Assembly (NCBI RefSeq): GCF_000829675.1
Contig: NZ_BBRX01000004.1
Coordinates: 1 to 32,464 of the forward strand
From: Acinetobacter rudis
Lineage (GTDB): Bacteria > Pseudomonadota > Gammaproteobacteria > Pseudomonadales > Moraxellaceae
Length of the DNA: 32,464 nucleotides
Direction of reading: 5' to 3'
The position numbers and the translations under genes were made by a program. Under the pieces are notes generated by a model. The model had not been told where the DNA came from and searched no databases. It saw only the letters and a program-made list of their open reading frames with translations. Shown here one piece after another: positions 23,636 through 32,464 of this stretch; positions within the stretch are counted from its first letter, which is position 1; each line of letters opens with the position of its first letter.

Positions 23636-25129
23636 TTAACGATAGTATTCATAAAATTGATTGCTAAACATTTCCTCAGGATCATACTTTTTCTTGAGTT
23701 GGAAAAACGCATCCGCTTGTGGGTAAGCCAAACGCATTTTCTCGCGCCCGATATGCAGACGATAGGGTAAATAATACGTCCCTTTATAGCGCAAGGTGAT
23801 ATCCAACAATGCATTGGTTAAACGGCGCATTTCTTGTTCTTGTTCAGCTGTTTTTTGTTGACTAAATAAAAAGACCAGACCAAATACAGGTTCACGCGCA
23901 TAGTTCATAAAAGCATCTCGATCAGGGCTTACTTCTCGAATAGTAATATTTAATAAATCAATATTGGTCGCTTTAAGTATTGGTCTTAAATCATGAATGA
24001 AATTTTGTAGCTGTGCTTCGGGTATAAAATATTCATGTAATAAATCAGTTGATCTTGGGTCTTTATTTTCAATCAGCGATGAATGCTCATTTAAAATTTG
24101 ATTGCGACTAAATTGCTGATAAGGCGTAATCTGATTGAGTGTATTTTCCAAGTCCCAACGTAGGCGTTTTCCATACTCACTTTGCACAGAGCCCCTAAAA
24201 ACCAACCGTCTCAGCTCTTCATTTGCCAAGCTTGCTGAAGCTAAAAACTCGGGCTGTTCTGGTGTTTGTTCAAAATAATTTAAAGTGACCTGCTCTAAAA
24301 AATTCTTTTTAGAAATACGCAGACGTCCATAAGCAAATTGTACTTTGGGATTGTCACGCACCAACTTTTGATATTGACTCACATAGTTTTCAGGTTTGAG
24401 GGTGACCGAATGAAAAGCAAGACTGACGTTATCGACCACCTTTAGCTGCACATCTAAAATTATCCCAAATAATCCATAGCCGCCTATAACCAACTTAAAA
24501 AGCTCAGGATTTTCGGTACGGCTACATTGAACGATTTCCCCGTTGGCTTTCATCAAACTAAAAGATTCAACACTCGCAGAAAGTGGTGGGGCTGCTTTTT
24601 GCCAACCATGACCATTAACACTGATTGAACCGCCAATAGAGAAATTACTAAAGGACTGCATAATCGCAATCGATTTCCCTTTACCGTCCAAATACTCAAT
24701 CGCATCTTGCCAAGTCGCTCCTGCCCCCACATGTAAAATATTATTTTGAGCATCCAACTGCATGTGTTTATAAGGCAACATGTTCAGCACAATACCATTT
24801 GGGGCAATCGTATGCCCACCCATACTATGTCTAGACCCTGCGATAGATACCTTTAATTGTTTAGCTTTGGCATAGCTTAATAGCTCAACTAACTGTTGGC
24901 GCATCTGCTCTGATTGCTGAGCAACGTCCACCACGCGATGCACTTGGGTTAAATTTAACTGACTTGCATCGTTGATATAACCCTCTGCAACAGTAGTTTC
25001 AGGGTGTTTTTGCTGAAGCTTTGTGCTAAATAAATGCCATATAGGCAGTGCAATAGACAAACAAATCACGATGCTGAGTAGAACCCAAGCCCATAATCTA
25101 CCCTGTTGATCACGTTGCGAAAAAGCCAT
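23636..25129 (-). CDS. Membrane-anchored FAD-dependent oxidase (VAO/PCMH family)
   Basis: A 497-residue flavoprotein of the vanillyl-alcohol-oxidase (PCMH) fold. Residues 12-29 (WAWVLLSIVICLSIALPI) form an N-terminal membrane anchor or uncleaved signal, placing the catalytic part on the periplasmic side. The FAD-binding domain covers about residues 60-235: KVSIAGSRHSMGGH (98-111), VGAGATWQDAIEYL and GGSISVNGHGW. The His of SRHS stands where aldonolactone and alditol oxidases attach FAD covalently. The C-terminal YDPEEMFSNQFYEYY resembles the end of sugar-acid and lactone oxidases. The substrate is unknown; sugar lactones or polyols are the families' typical targets. The gene is monocistronic, upstream of and divergent from glyQ. 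Confidence 0.82.
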   Translation of the reverse strand: MAFSQRDQQGRLWAWVLLSIVICLSIALPIWHLFSTKLQQKHPETTVAEGYINDASQLNLTQVHRVVDVAQQSEQMRQQLVELLSYAKAKQLKVSIAGSRHSMGGHTIAPNGIVLNMLPYKHMQLDAQNNILHVGAGATWQDAIEYLDGKGKSIAIMQSFSNFSIGGSISVNGHGWQKAAPPLSASVESFSLMKANGEIVQCSRTENPELFKLVIGGYGLFGIILDVQLKVVDNVSLAFHSVTLKPENYVSQYQKLVRDNPKVQFAYGRLRISKKNFLEQVTLNYFEQTPEQPEFLASASLANEELRRLVFRGSVQSEYGKRLRWDLENTLNQITPYQQFSRNQILNEHSSLIENKDPRSTDLLHEYFIPEAQLQNFIHDLRPILKATNIDLLNITIREVSPDRDAFMNYAREPVFGLVFLFSQQKTAEQEQEMRRLTNALLDITLRYKGTYYLPYRLHIGREKMRLAYPQADAFFQLKKKYDPEEMFSNQFYEYYR

Positions 25130-25296
25130 ACACCACGACTAAATAAATTAATAATTTTGACAGTATAACGCCGCAATAACTCAGCGCCAGCCAATCAATA
25201 ATAATTTTTTGGCTGATGATGAGGTCTAGTTGAATTTGATTGAGCTCATTTAACCCCAAGCAAAGCATCTTTTTCCTGCTTAAAAACAACTAGCCT

Positions 25297-25325
25297 TTGC
25301 CTAGGTGTCGCAAAATCCTTATACT
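25297..25325 (+). promoter_or_regulatory. glyQS promoter
   Basis: TTGCCT (25297-25302), 17 bases, then TATACT (25320-25325) is a strong sigma-70 promoter placed about 38 bases before the glyQ ATG. The same TTG could be misread as an upstream start codon; the promoter match argues against that. Confidence 0.75.
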
Positions 25326-25362
25326 TAAACACAATTTTTACTCTGATTTTAATGGATGCAAC

Positions 25363-26349
25363 ATGAGTCGCGCCATATCGCATATTGATACTTTCCAAGG
25401 CTTAATTCTTGCCTTACAAAACTACTGGGCTGAGCAAGGTTGTGTGGTTTTACAACCTTACGACATGGAAATGGGCGCAGGGACTTTCCATACAGCAACT
25501 TTCCTTCGTGCACTTGGGCCTGAAACGTGGAATGCTGCCTACGTACAACCTTCACGTCGCCCTAAAGACGGACGTTATGGCGAAAACCCAAACCGTTTAC
25601 AGCACTATTATCAATTCCAAGTTGTGCTTAAGCCAAATCCAGACAATATCCAGCAACTTTACCTCGATTCACTCAAGGCGATTGGTATTGACACTTTAGT
25701 GCATGATATCCGTTTTGTAGAAGACAACTGGGAATCACCGACACTGGGTGCTTGGGGACTGGGCTGGGAAGTTTGGCTCAATGGCATGGAAGTGACTCAG
25801 TTTACTTACTTCCAACAGGTTGGCGGTGTTGAATGTTATCCAGTAACAGGTGAGATCACTTACGGTTTAGAACGCCTCGCGATGTATCTTCAAGGTGTCG
25901 ACTCAGTTTATGACTTAGTTTGGACCAAAGGTCAGTTTGGTACAGTAACTTATGGTGATGTATTCCATCAAAATGAAGTAGAACAATCGACTTACAACTT
26001 TGAATATGCGCCTATTGCTGAATTATTCAAATTATTTGATTTCTATGAAACAGAAGCAAATCGCCTTATGGAAGCAAAACTTCCATTACCAGCCTATGAG
26101 CAAGTCATTAAAGCTTCTCATAGCTTCAACTTACTCGATGCCCGTGGTGCAATCTCGGTCACTGAGCGTCAACGCTTTATCTTACGCGTTCGTACTCTAG
26201 CGCGTGCAATTGCACAAAGTTATGTTCAAGCACGTGCTGAACTTGGCTTCCCTATGGCTGAGCCACATTTACGTGATGAAGTCTTAGCACAACTTGAAGC
26301 ACAAGCTGCTGCAGAGTTGGCAAAAATTGAAAATGGCAAAGGAGAATAA
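25363..26349 (+). CDS. glyQ: Glycyl-tRNA synthetase alpha subunit
   Basis: The 328-residue catalytic subunit of the bacterial alpha2-beta2 glycyl-tRNA synthetase (EC 6.1.1.14), which charges tRNA-Gly. I place the start at [26 protein letters not shown] because it matches known GlyQ N-termini, has GGATG upstream and lies downstream of the promoter. The class II core is visible in [15 protein letters not shown] (motif 2 region, about residues 27-41), [17 protein letters not shown] and [16 protein letters not shown] (motif 3, near 165-180). Length is slightly above E. coli GlyQ (303) because of a longer C-terminal tail. It is three bases from glyS, in one operon. Confidence 0.98.
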   Translation: MSRAISHIDTFQGLILALQNYWAEQGCVVLQPYDMEMGAGTFHTATFLRALGPETWNAAYVQPSRRPKDGRYGENPNRLQHYYQFQVVLKPNPDNIQQLYLDSLKAIGIDTLVHDIRFVEDNWESPTLGAWGLGWEVWLNGMEVTQFTYFQQVGGVECYPVTGEITYGLERLAMYLQGVDSVYDLVWTKGQFGTVTYGDVFHQNEVEQSTYNFEYAPIAELFKLFDFYETEANRLMEAKLPLPAYEQVIKASHSFNLLDARGAISVTERQRFILRVRTLARAIAQSYVQARAELGFPMAEPHLRDEVLAQLEAQAAAELAKIENGKGE

Positions 26350-26352
26350 AGC

Positions 26353-28422
26353 ATGAGTCAACATACCGTTTTATTCGAATTAGGCTGTGAAGAACTCCCA
26401 CCGAAAAGTCTCAAAAATTTACGTGATGCTCTAAAAGCAGAAACTGTAAAAGGCTTAAAAGATGCGGGATTAGCTTTTGATGAGATTTTGGCCTATGCAG
26501 CACCTCGTCGTCTTGCTCTTAAAATTGTTGGTGTAGATGCGGCTCAAGCAGATACACAAAAACGCTTTGATGGCCCAGCATTACAAGCCGCTTATGATGC
26601 AGAGGGTAAACCGACTAAAGCACTTGAAGGCTTTATGCGTGGTCAAGGGATTACTGCTGATCAAGTCAGTACTTTCCAAGCAGGTAAAGTTGAAAAAGTT
26701 TGCTACTTAAAAGATGTTAAAGGTCAAAGTTTAGATGCTTTGTTACCACAAATTTTACAAGCAGCTTTAGATAATTTACCAATTGCGAAACGTATGCGCT
26801 CTGCTGCAAGCCGCACAGAGTTTGTACGTCCAGTTAAATGGGTACTTTTACTTAAAGACGATCAAGTGATTGAAGCTTCGATCCAAGATCATCAAGCATC
26901 AAATATTAGCTATGGTCACCGTTTCCATGCACCACAAGCCATTACTTTGGCGCATGCAAATGACTATCTAGATGTTCTACGTCAAGCTAAAGTCATCGCA
27001 GACTTTGCTGAACGTCAAGCCATCATTGATGAACAAGTCAAAACCTTAGCAGATGAAGTCAATGCGATCGCTATTGTTCCTGCTGACTTACGTGATGAAG
27101 TAACCGCATTGGTTGAATGGCCTGTTGCTCTTCGTGCAAGCTTTGAAGAGCGTTTCTTGGCTGTACCACAAGAAGCTTTAATCACGACCATGCAAGACAA
27201 CCAAAAGTACTTCTGCTTGATCAATCAAGATAATAAGCTACAACCTTATTTTATTACTGTATCGAATATTGAGTCTAAAGACCCAAGCCAAATTATCGAA
27301 GGTAATGAGAAAGTTGTTCGCCCTCGTTTATCTGATGCTGAATTCTTCTATTTACAAGATCAAAAACAACCACTTGCAAGTCGCAAAGAAAAACTAGCCA
27401 ATATGGTATTCCAAGCCCAGCTAGGTACGCTTTGGGACAAATCGAGCCGTATTGCTAAACTTGCAGTTGCTCTTAGTGCAGTGACAGGTGCACAAGCTGC
27501 TGATGCTGAAAAAGCTGCGCTATTGGCTAAATGCGATTTAACCTCTGAGCTTGTTGGTGAGTTTCCAGAACTCCAAGGTATTGCAGGGACTTACTACGCA
27601 CGCCTTGAAGGTGAAAACCACGAAGTTGCTGAAGCTTTAGGTGAACAATATTTACCAAAATTTGCAGGCGATGTACTACCTCAAACCAAGACTGGGACAA
27701 CCCTTGCCCTTGCGGATCGTTTAGATACCTTAGTGGGGATCTTTGGTATTGGTCAGGCACCTACAGGTTCGAAAGATCCATTTGCACTGCGTCGTTCTGC
27801 AATTGGTATCTTACGTTTAGTGATTGAAAACAATCTCGATATTTCAATTGAACAGTTGGTTGATTTTGCACTTGATGCATATGCAGCTGTGATTCCAGAT
27901 CACGCCAAAACTCGTCAAGATGCTGTCAACTTCTTAGAAGGTCGTTATCGTGCAAAATACGAAGACCAAGGTGTTGATGTAGACGTGATCCAAGCCGTTC
28001 AAGCTTTATCGCCAAAATCACCACTCGACTTCGATAAACGCGTCAATGCTGTAAATCACTTCCGTAACCTTGCTGAAGCTGCGGCTTTATCTGCAGCAAA
28101 TAAACGTGTTGCAAATATCTTAGCAAAAGAAACCGCTGCACAAGGTGAGGTAGTCGAAGCTAACCTAGTTGAAGATGCAGAAAAAGCACTTTATGCGGAG
28201 CTGCAAGCAATTGGTCCTATCGTACAGCCTTTATTGGCCAACAAGGATTACACCGCTGCACTTTCTAAACTTGCTGCACTGCGTGCACCAATCGATGCTT
28301 TCTTTGATAGTGTTATGGTTATGGCAGAAGATCCTGCGCTAAAAGCTAACCGTCTCTCGATTTTAAGTCAGATTCGTAGCTTGTTTACTAGCATCGCAGA
28401 TATCTCAGTACTACAACACTAA
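26353..28422 (+). CDS. glyS: Glycyl-tRNA synthetase beta subunit
   Basis: The 689-residue beta subunit of glycyl-tRNA synthetase, needed for tRNA-Gly recognition and for activity of the heterotetramer. The N-terminal [15 protein letters not shown] (residues 6-20) and the [21 protein letters not shown] block (about 470-492) are the family's most conserved segments; the C-terminal region holds the helical anticodon-binding domain (about 570-689). Length equals E. coli GlyS (689). Its ribosome-binding site GGAG overlaps the end of glyQ, three bases upstream, so the two subunits are translated in step. A strong terminator follows. Confidence 0.98.
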   Translation: MSQHTVLFELGCEELPPKSLKNLRDALKAETVKGLKDAGLAFDEILAYAAPRRLALKIVGVDAAQADTQKRFDGPALQAAYDAEGKPTKALEGFMRGQGITADQVSTFQAGKVEKVCYLKDVKGQSLDALLPQILQAALDNLPIAKRMRSAASRTEFVRPVKWVLLLKDDQVIEASIQDHQASNISYGHRFHAPQAITLAHANDYLDVLRQAKVIADFAERQAIIDEQVKTLADEVNAIAIVPADLRDEVTALVEWPVALRASFEERFLAVPQEALITTMQDNQKYFCLINQDNKLQPYFITVSNIESKDPSQIIEGNEKVVRPRLSDAEFFYLQDQKQPLASRKEKLANMVFQAQLGTLWDKSSRIAKLAVALSAVTGAQAADAEKAALLAKCDLTSELVGEFPELQGIAGTYYARLEGENHEVAEALGEQYLPKFAGDVLPQTKTGTTLALADRLDTLVGIFGIGQAPTGSKDPFALRRSAIGILRLVIENNLDISIEQLVDFALDAYAAVIPDHAKTRQDAVNFLEGRYRAKYEDQGVDVDVIQAVQALSPKSPLDFDKRVNAVNHFRNLAEAAALSAANKRVANILAKETAAQGEVVEANLVEDAEKALYAELQAIGPIVQPLLANKDYTAALSKLAALRAPIDAFFDSVMVMAEDPALKANRLSILSQIRSLFTSIADISVLQH

Positions 28423-28430
28423 GCTTAGCC

Positions 28431-28496
28431 TTGAGATGATGATTCATATCCTCATCTCAAAACGCCCTTTGTTTTACTCAGCAAAGGGCGTTTTTT
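28431..28496 (+). terminator. Tandem hairpins and terminator of glyQS
   Basis: A first stem TTGAGATGA (28431-28439)/TCATCTCAA (28452-28460) is followed immediately by the terminator stem AAAACGCCCTTTG (28459-28471)/CAAAGGGCGTTTT (28482-28494) and a T-run. The two stems share two bases, so only one can be complete at a time. Confidence 0.92.
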
Positions 28497-28560
28497 ATTA
28501 CGTTTCTCTATCAACACATCACCACCAATCCACAAGTACTCGATCTGCTCCACTCAATCG

Positions 28561-28968
28561 TTAAGTCTGTTGCAACTTCACTTCTCGGTTGTAGGCATAA
28601 AAGGCAGGATATGCCCACAGCAATAAAGCTAATCCACAAAAAACAATAAAGACCACAGTGACAGAAATATAATTCATCATCTTCAATAACAGTGGGCTTA
28701 AACCTAGCTCATAATGATAAATCCCCATTAAAAACAGACTGATGAATGCCAAATGAGGGATAAGTAGACTATTGATTGATAAACTGCATCTTCGATAACG
28801 CAGTACATAATAAATACTGGGTAAAAAATATAGCCCTGCAAATAATCCCCACATGAGCCAAGTCAACAAAGAGTGAATAAAAGGCAATTCCCCCGTGTAG
28901 CCGTAGGCAAAACCAGGGCGTAACACGAGTAGACAAGCAGTTATAATTATTTTTCTTCGCATATTCAT
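28561..28968 (-). CDS. Small hypothetical membrane protein
   Basis: A 135-residue protein with an N-terminal signal-like stretch (IIITACLLVLRPGFAYG, cleavage possible after about residue 22) and three further hydrophobic segments at about 32-56, 65-84 and 96-120. The rest is short basic loops such as RYRRCS. I do not recognise a family. No partner gene lies within 400 bases on the same strand, and there is no clear promoter. It is probably an integral inner-membrane protein. Codon usage resembles its neighbours. Confidence 0.65.
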   Translation of the reverse strand: MNMRRKIIITACLLVLRPGFAYGYTGELPFIHSLLTWLMWGLFAGLYFLPSIYYVLRYRRCSLSINSLLIPHLAFISLFLMGIYHYELGLSPLLLKMMNYISVTVVFIVFCGLALLLWAYPAFYAYNREVKLQQT

Positions 28969-29403
28969 AATATTATCTTTCTGAGGTATTGGACGTTGAT
29001 TTAATATATTTTGTATATTTTTTGTATCACAAAAAGCATTAAATTCACAGCCCTTTTATACGATTCAAAAAAGTTTTTTCATTTATTCAAAAGATTATAA
29101 CTATAGCTTAACTTCACTGCGACTGTACTAAACTTAAAAGCTCCAGCTAAACCACTCATGTTCAACTCTGCTGCTCAAAAACAGCCTCGCTATAGCCACA
29201 AGCTCAAGGCAACTGACTGTGATTTTTCTAGAAAAATAAATTGATCATGTGCATATCGTAACATTCGGTCACTAAAGCATTAGGGCTGTATGTTTTTATT
29301 GAAAATATGTAGTAATGATCTTATGTTTAGGCTGATTTACGCTTACACTGCGGCACGTACAGCACTGTTCATAGCCTTTGCCTAAATACAGGGAATTTAC
29401 ATC
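28969..29403. other. 435-base intergenic region, no recognised gene
   Basis: The left half is very AT-rich and would hold the promoter of the small membrane protein; the right half leads into an exported protein. A 28-codon frame at 29158-29244 has no ribosome-binding site. A seven-base inverted repeat, TTTAGGC (29326-29332) and GCCTAAA (29380-29386), brackets the last 60 bases before the ribosome-binding site and could fold the leader of the next gene. Nothing else stands out. Confidence 0.4.
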
Positions 29404-30039
29404 ATGAGTTTGATGAAAAGTTTATATATTGCTCCTGCTTTATTGAGCCTCGTATTGTCATCTACAATGAGTTTTGCTCAGGCAGACTCAAGCAGTACCG
29501 TGGCACAAACAGCAAATAAGACGCCACCTGCTTATGGTGATAATCCAAATATTTTTGAAGTCCTTGCCCATAAAACTTCCGATAAGGTGGTCAATACTGC
29601 GGAAAAAGTCGGAGATGCGACAGAACGTGGTGTCGCAAAGGTTAAACCCAAAGTCAATCAGGCTTGGGAAAATATCACGGCCAAACATACCGTTGACGTT
29701 CCAATCGAACAAAAATCTCTGAGTCAATCTTCTAACAACGTAGCGGCTCCAAGCAGCAACCAATCACAGGCTCAACCCGCTGTAACTGTTGATCCAAAAC
29801 CTCAAGCAGAAGCTAAAACAGTAGATGCTCAAACCCCAAGTACAACAGCACCTGAAACTTCTCGACCAAGCACAGTAACAACTCCAGTTACCCAAAAAAC
29901 ACCAGCCATGCCAAGTGCTACACCAGCGACCTCAACGGCCACCCCAACACAAGAAGCACAGCCACAGCCAGCAAAACCGCTTCCAACAACATTAACCACA
30001 GCACATGAGTCACAAGCTCACCAAACAATTGTGCTTTAG
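29404..30039 (+). CDS. Exported Thr/Pro/Ala-rich hypothetical protein
   Basis: A 211-residue predicted exported protein. Residues 1-25 form a Sec signal peptide ending SFAQA. A short ordered part follows (about 40-97): YGDNPNIFEVLAHKTSDKV, then an amphipathic helix with repeated Val/Lys/Glu (VVNTAEKVGDATERGVAKV) that resembles the helical repeats of late-embryogenesis-abundant or CsbD-like stress proteins. From about residue 108 the sequence is low-complexity Ser/Thr/Pro/Gln/Ala and predicted disordered. AGGGA lies before the ATG. No enzyme motif is present. It is probably a periplasmic or envelope-associated protein restricted to Acinetobacter and relatives; the function is unknown. Confidence 0.7.
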   Translation: MSLMKSLYIAPALLSLVLSSTMSFAQADSSSTVAQTANKTPPAYGDNPNIFEVLAHKTSDKVVNTAEKVGDATERGVAKVKPKVNQAWENITAKHTVDVPIEQKSLSQSSNNVAAPSSNQSQAQPAVTVDPKPQAEAKTVDAQTPSTTAPETSRPSTVTTPVTQKTPAMPSATPATSTATPTQEAQPQPAKPLPTTLTTAHESQAHQTIVL

Positions 30040-30056
30040 TACTAAATGATGACAGC

Positions 30057-31013
30057 TTAGCTATTCACTTGTCGACGTGGCTGTCCTTGGATAAAGGCCT
30101 GAGTATTTTCAATCATTTGCTCTACGATTCTTTGCCGTGCATCAACACTACCCCATGCACTGTGTGGGGTAATGATCAAATTAGGAATATTTCCTTGCAA
30201 CAATAAATGATCTGCTGCTGGTGGCTCTACTGCAAGTACGTCCATTGCAGCACCAGCGATTTGTTCTTGTTGAAGTGCCTGTGCCAATGCAATTTCATTG
30301 ACAATACCGCCACGTGCACAGTTGATTAAAAATGCTGATTTTTTCATAGAGGCCAAAGCCTGAGCATCAATCAAATTGTGTGTTTGCTCTGTTAATGGAC
30401 AGTGTAAAGAAAGGAAATCCACTTGTTGTAGCAGCGTCTCAAAAGCAACACGATCGTGCTGTATAGGACGCCCAGGCAATTGAGCGACTAAGACATTCAT
30501 ACCAAAGGCACGTGCAAGCTTAGCAACTGCCTGTCCAAGCTCTCCATACCCCACAATCCCCAAAGTTTTATTCGATAATTCAACGATTGGAAAATCAAGT
30601 AAACAGAACTGACTTGATTTGGACCACTCACCTTGGGTGACAGCGCGATCATAGCGTAGTAGTGATGTCGCCAATGCCAACATTAAACTCAGCGTATGCT
30701 GAGCAACTGCTGCAGTGCCATAGCCTTGACAGTTGCAGACGACGATTCCTTGTTGCCGAGCATAAGACAAATCAACATTATTGGTTCCTGTTGCAGAAAT
30801 CAAAATGAGCTTAAGTTTTGGACACTGCTGCATTAACTCAGCATCGATCAGTACTTTATTGCTAATAATCACTTCAGCATCATGTACGCGCTTTAATCGT
30901 TCTGCTAAGTGGGTTGCTGGATAAAGTAACAGCTCGCTAAACAAAGCCTTTAATCCACTAAAATCTAAATCATTTTTATCTAAAGAAGCGTGATCTAAAA
31001 AAACAGCTTTCAT
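30057..31013 (-). CDS. D-2-hydroxyacid dehydrogenase (glycerate dehydrogenase-like)
   Basis: A 318-residue NAD(P)-dependent D-isomer 2-hydroxyacid dehydrogenase. The Rossmann motif is GIVGYGELGQAVAKLA (152-167). Catalytic residues are Arg234 (NCARGG), Glu263 (DVLAVEPP) and His284 (TPHSAWGS). The TPHSAWGS end and the size match glycerate dehydrogenase/hydroxypyruvate reductase (HprA). After the second beta strand the sequence is VLVAQLPGR; most NAD-dependent members have an acidic residue there, so cofactor choice may lean to NADP or be relaxed. The stop codon is 17 bases from that of the exported protein on the other strand. Metabolic context is unclear: no serine-cycle or glyoxylate genes are adjacent. 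Confidence 0.88.
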   Translation of the reverse strand: MKAVFLDHASLDKNDLDFSGLKALFSELLLYPATHLAERLKRVHDAEVIISNKVLIDAELMQQCPKLKLILISATGTNNVDLSYARQQGIVVCNCQGYGTAAVAQHTLSLMLALATSLLRYDRAVTQGEWSKSSQFCLLDFPIVELSNKTLGIVGYGELGQAVAKLARAFGMNVLVAQLPGRPIQHDRVAFETLLQQVDFLSLHCPLTEQTHNLIDAQALASMKKSAFLINCARGGIVNEIALAQALQQEQIAGAAMDVLAVEPPAADHLLLQGNIPNLIITPHSAWGSVDARQRIVEQMIENTQAFIQGQPRRQVNS

Positions 31014-31077
31014 GATTTAAAGCTCCTGATTATCTCTGACAGATCGATGGCTTTGTCAGTATATAAGGTTAAGCTTA

Positions 31078-31096
31078 CCCAATCGCTGTGATTGGG
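31078..31096 (-). terminator. Hairpin after the two-part hydrolase gene
   Basis: CCCAATC (31078-31084) and GATTGGG (31090-31096) form a perfect seven-base stem with a five-base loop, 10 bases after the stop codon of the minus-strand gene. No T-run follows, so termination may be inefficient and the downstream dehydrogenase could be partly co-transcribed. Confidence 0.4.
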
Positions 31097-31105
31097 CCTA
31101 GTGAA

Positions 31106-32368
31106 TTAATTTACCTGAAATTTTTCTGTGGTCTGAACAGACTCCGACTGAAAACTACAGTTTCCATCTGCATCACTACTTAGATACAAGTTCTTATAGC
31201 TCAAGACATAGAAGTCTTCACATTTTTTCACCACAATCGGGTTCATATCTAAGGACAAAGCATCACTACGCTTAAACAATTTAGTGACTCGACGATCGTT
31301 CATGCAAATCAAGTAATGCTCTTTATTGATCTCAACCTGAGCCAAGCCATGATTTTTAACATACAAGGCAATAATATATTTACCATTAATATCAACAACT
31401 TCACGCGCATAGGCTTCAATTTTCTGCGTGATCATATTAAAAACTAAAATATTGCCTGTACTATCAACCAATTGGCTTGCTTGCTCAAAAGGCAAATTGA
31501 CTTGAATCCCAAGTTTTAACAGATCTTGCTCATCAACACGCTTGTTGGTCAAAAGTATACGGGTAATTTGCTGTTTCAATTGATTGTCAAAAAATTGCCC
31601 ATCGAGCTGTAAATCACGACTTTTTAATATCTTTGCTAACGCCGCATTATGAGTTCCAAGCAATCGTGCAATCACACTGCGATAGTAAAACTTACTGTTC
31701 TTTTTCACTGCACGCATTTGCTGATAAAAATAAGTTTCATCATAATCGCGCTCAATAAAATCATGTAAAAGTGCTGAATTTGCCAATACAGCAATGACAT
31801 CATGACCCGTATAAGGAAGTTTTAAGCTATGCAGCTGCGGTAAAACCTCTTGGATTTTATTAAAGTTTTCACTGTCCTCTGCATAGTAAGGATCATAAAT
31901 AACAATATATTCGCACTCGGCACGAGTATCTTGCTTTTCAATACGCATGCCACTATGCAATGCTGGATCAAAGAAATCTGTATAGCGTCGATCATCTACT
32001 TCATCTGGATTGATCGAATACTGTGGCACCATGGCCACAACACGTTGCAGCCCCAACACATTGGAATATTTAATTGCAGCATAAGCTCCCATCGAACCAC
32101 CATATGCAACCACACGTTGATATTGGTCTAATAGAGGACGAAGATGCTGCATTAGCGCCTGCATACTGCTTGCAGGAAACCATGACTTTTGTTTAGGCAT
32201 AATGCCAATCACGGCATAATTATATTTTTGTAATGATTTTTCAGCATTGATGCTGAGTCCTTTGGCGCGTGTAATTAAATCACCAAAAGAGATCACCAAT
32301 GTTGCTGATGTGCCTGGTAAATGAATTGCTCGAATGTGGTCATCTTCAAAAATTATTTGCTTTTCCAT
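31106..32368 (-). CDS. Two-part protein: alpha/beta hydrolase plus unknown C-terminal domain
   Basis: A 420-residue cytoplasmic-looking protein with no signal peptide. Residues 1-215 form a compact alpha/beta hydrolase: the elbow YGGSMGAYAA carries nucleophile Ser92, Asp159 in IVIYDPYYAED is the likely acid, and His189 in YTGHDV the base. Residues 215-305 are helical and basic (RAVKKNSKFYYRSVIARLLG). Residues 305-420 appear beta-rich with repeated aromatic and charged strands, and match no domain I know. Similar hydrolases occur next to or fused with glycosyltransferases in surface-polysaccharide loci, so an esterase or deacylase acting on a glycan is possible but unproven. The adjacent dehydrogenase gene follows 92 bases downstream on the same strand. 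Confidence 0.7.
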   Translation of the reverse strand: MEKQIIFEDDHIRAIHLPGTSATLVISFGDLITRAKGLSINAEKSLQKYNYAVIGIMPKQKSWFPASSMQALMQHLRPLLDQYQRVVAYGGSMGAYAAIKYSNVLGLQRVVAMVPQYSINPDEVDDRRYTDFFDPALHSGMRIEKQDTRAECEYIVIYDPYYAEDSENFNKIQEVLPQLHSLKLPYTGHDVIAVLANSALLHDFIERDYDETYFYQQMRAVKKNSKFYYRSVIARLLGTHNAALAKILKSRDLQLDGQFFDNQLKQQITRILLTNKRVDEQDLLKLGIQVNLPFEQASQLVDSTGNILVFNMITQKIEAYAREVVDINGKYIIALYVKNHGLAQVEINKEHYLICMNDRRVTKLFKRSDALSLDMNPIVVKKCEDFYVLSYKNLYLSSDADGNCSFQSESVQTTEKFQVN

Positions 32369-32464
32369 TGCAACACCGAGAATGAGTTAAGATCAACTTT
32401 ATATGCCAGTATTTTAATCAGCTTTACCGACCTAATTAAAAACCAAGAGGTCTATTTTAATCAT

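Noticed and set aside
25297..25362. Longer GlyQ from a TTG codon at 25297
   Set aside because: The TTG is the -35 box of a strong promoter and the extension does not match known GlyQ sequences.
29158..29244. 28-codon frame in the gap before the exported protein
   Set aside because: No ribosome-binding site and no recognisable peptide; likely chance.
1..32464. Mobile element, prophage, CRISPR or defence island
   Set aside because: No transposase, integrase, phage structural gene, direct-repeat array or defence protein was seen; all confident genes are metabolic, regulatory or housekeeping.

Overview
The window looks like ordinary chromosome of an Acinetobacter-type gammaproteobacterium. The evidence is AT-rich DNA, an OprD-type aromatic-acid porin, a divergent rluC/rne pair, unlinked LysR- and Lrp-regulated catabolic islands, and closely related protein sequences throughout. 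I see no phage, insertion sequence, CRISPR array, toxin-antitoxin pair or defence system.

Region 1 (1-7356) is an aromatic-acid catabolic island. It holds an OprD-family outer-membrane porin, a LysR-type regulator, an MhpT-like aromatic-acid symporter, and the lower meta-cleavage operon mhpD-mhpF-mhpE. That operon hydrates 2-hydroxypenta-2,4-dienoate, cleaves the product to pyruvate and acetaldehyde, and oxidises the acetaldehyde to acetyl-CoA. The ring-hydroxylating, ring-cleaving and C-C hydrolase steps (mhpA, mhpB, mhpC) are not here, so this is only the bottom half of a pathway plus transport.

Region 2 (7357-13280) is an RNA-metabolism block. A HAD phosphatase overlaps rluC (23S rRNA pseudouridine synthase) by eight bases. 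Divergent from them is rne (RNase E) behind a leader of roughly 600 nt with several hairpins and a possible 39-codon upstream ORF. The disordered C-terminal half of RNase E carries two NDPR motifs, a short glutamine tract and one hydrophobic island.

Region 3 (13281-17034) holds a FATP/FadD6-like acyl-CoA synthetase, two identical tandem tRNA-Lys(TTT) genes behind a promoter whose -10 box sits in the centre of a long palindrome, an uncharacterised lipoprotein and a small PspC-domain protein.

Region 4 (17035-23517) contains two amino-acid catabolic modules, each with a divergent Lrp/AsnC regulator. The first is kynureninase, an APC-family permease and an HGGYW-type arylformamidase (tryptophan/kynurenine degradation without kynA). 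The second is D-amino-acid dehydrogenase DadA. An OsmC-family peroxidase follows.

Region 5 (23636-32464) holds a membrane-anchored FAD-dependent oxidase, glyQS (both glycyl-tRNA synthetase subunits) with a clear promoter and terminator, a small membrane protein, an exported Thr/Pro/Ala-rich protein, a D-2-hydroxyacid (glycerate-type) dehydrogenase, and a two-part protein with an N-terminal alpha/beta-hydrolase domain and an unrecognised C-terminal part.

No complete new system is evident. The observations most worth following are the rne leader, the RNase E tail, the tRNA-Lys promoter palindrome, the incomplete mhp and kyn modules and the two-part hydrolase.
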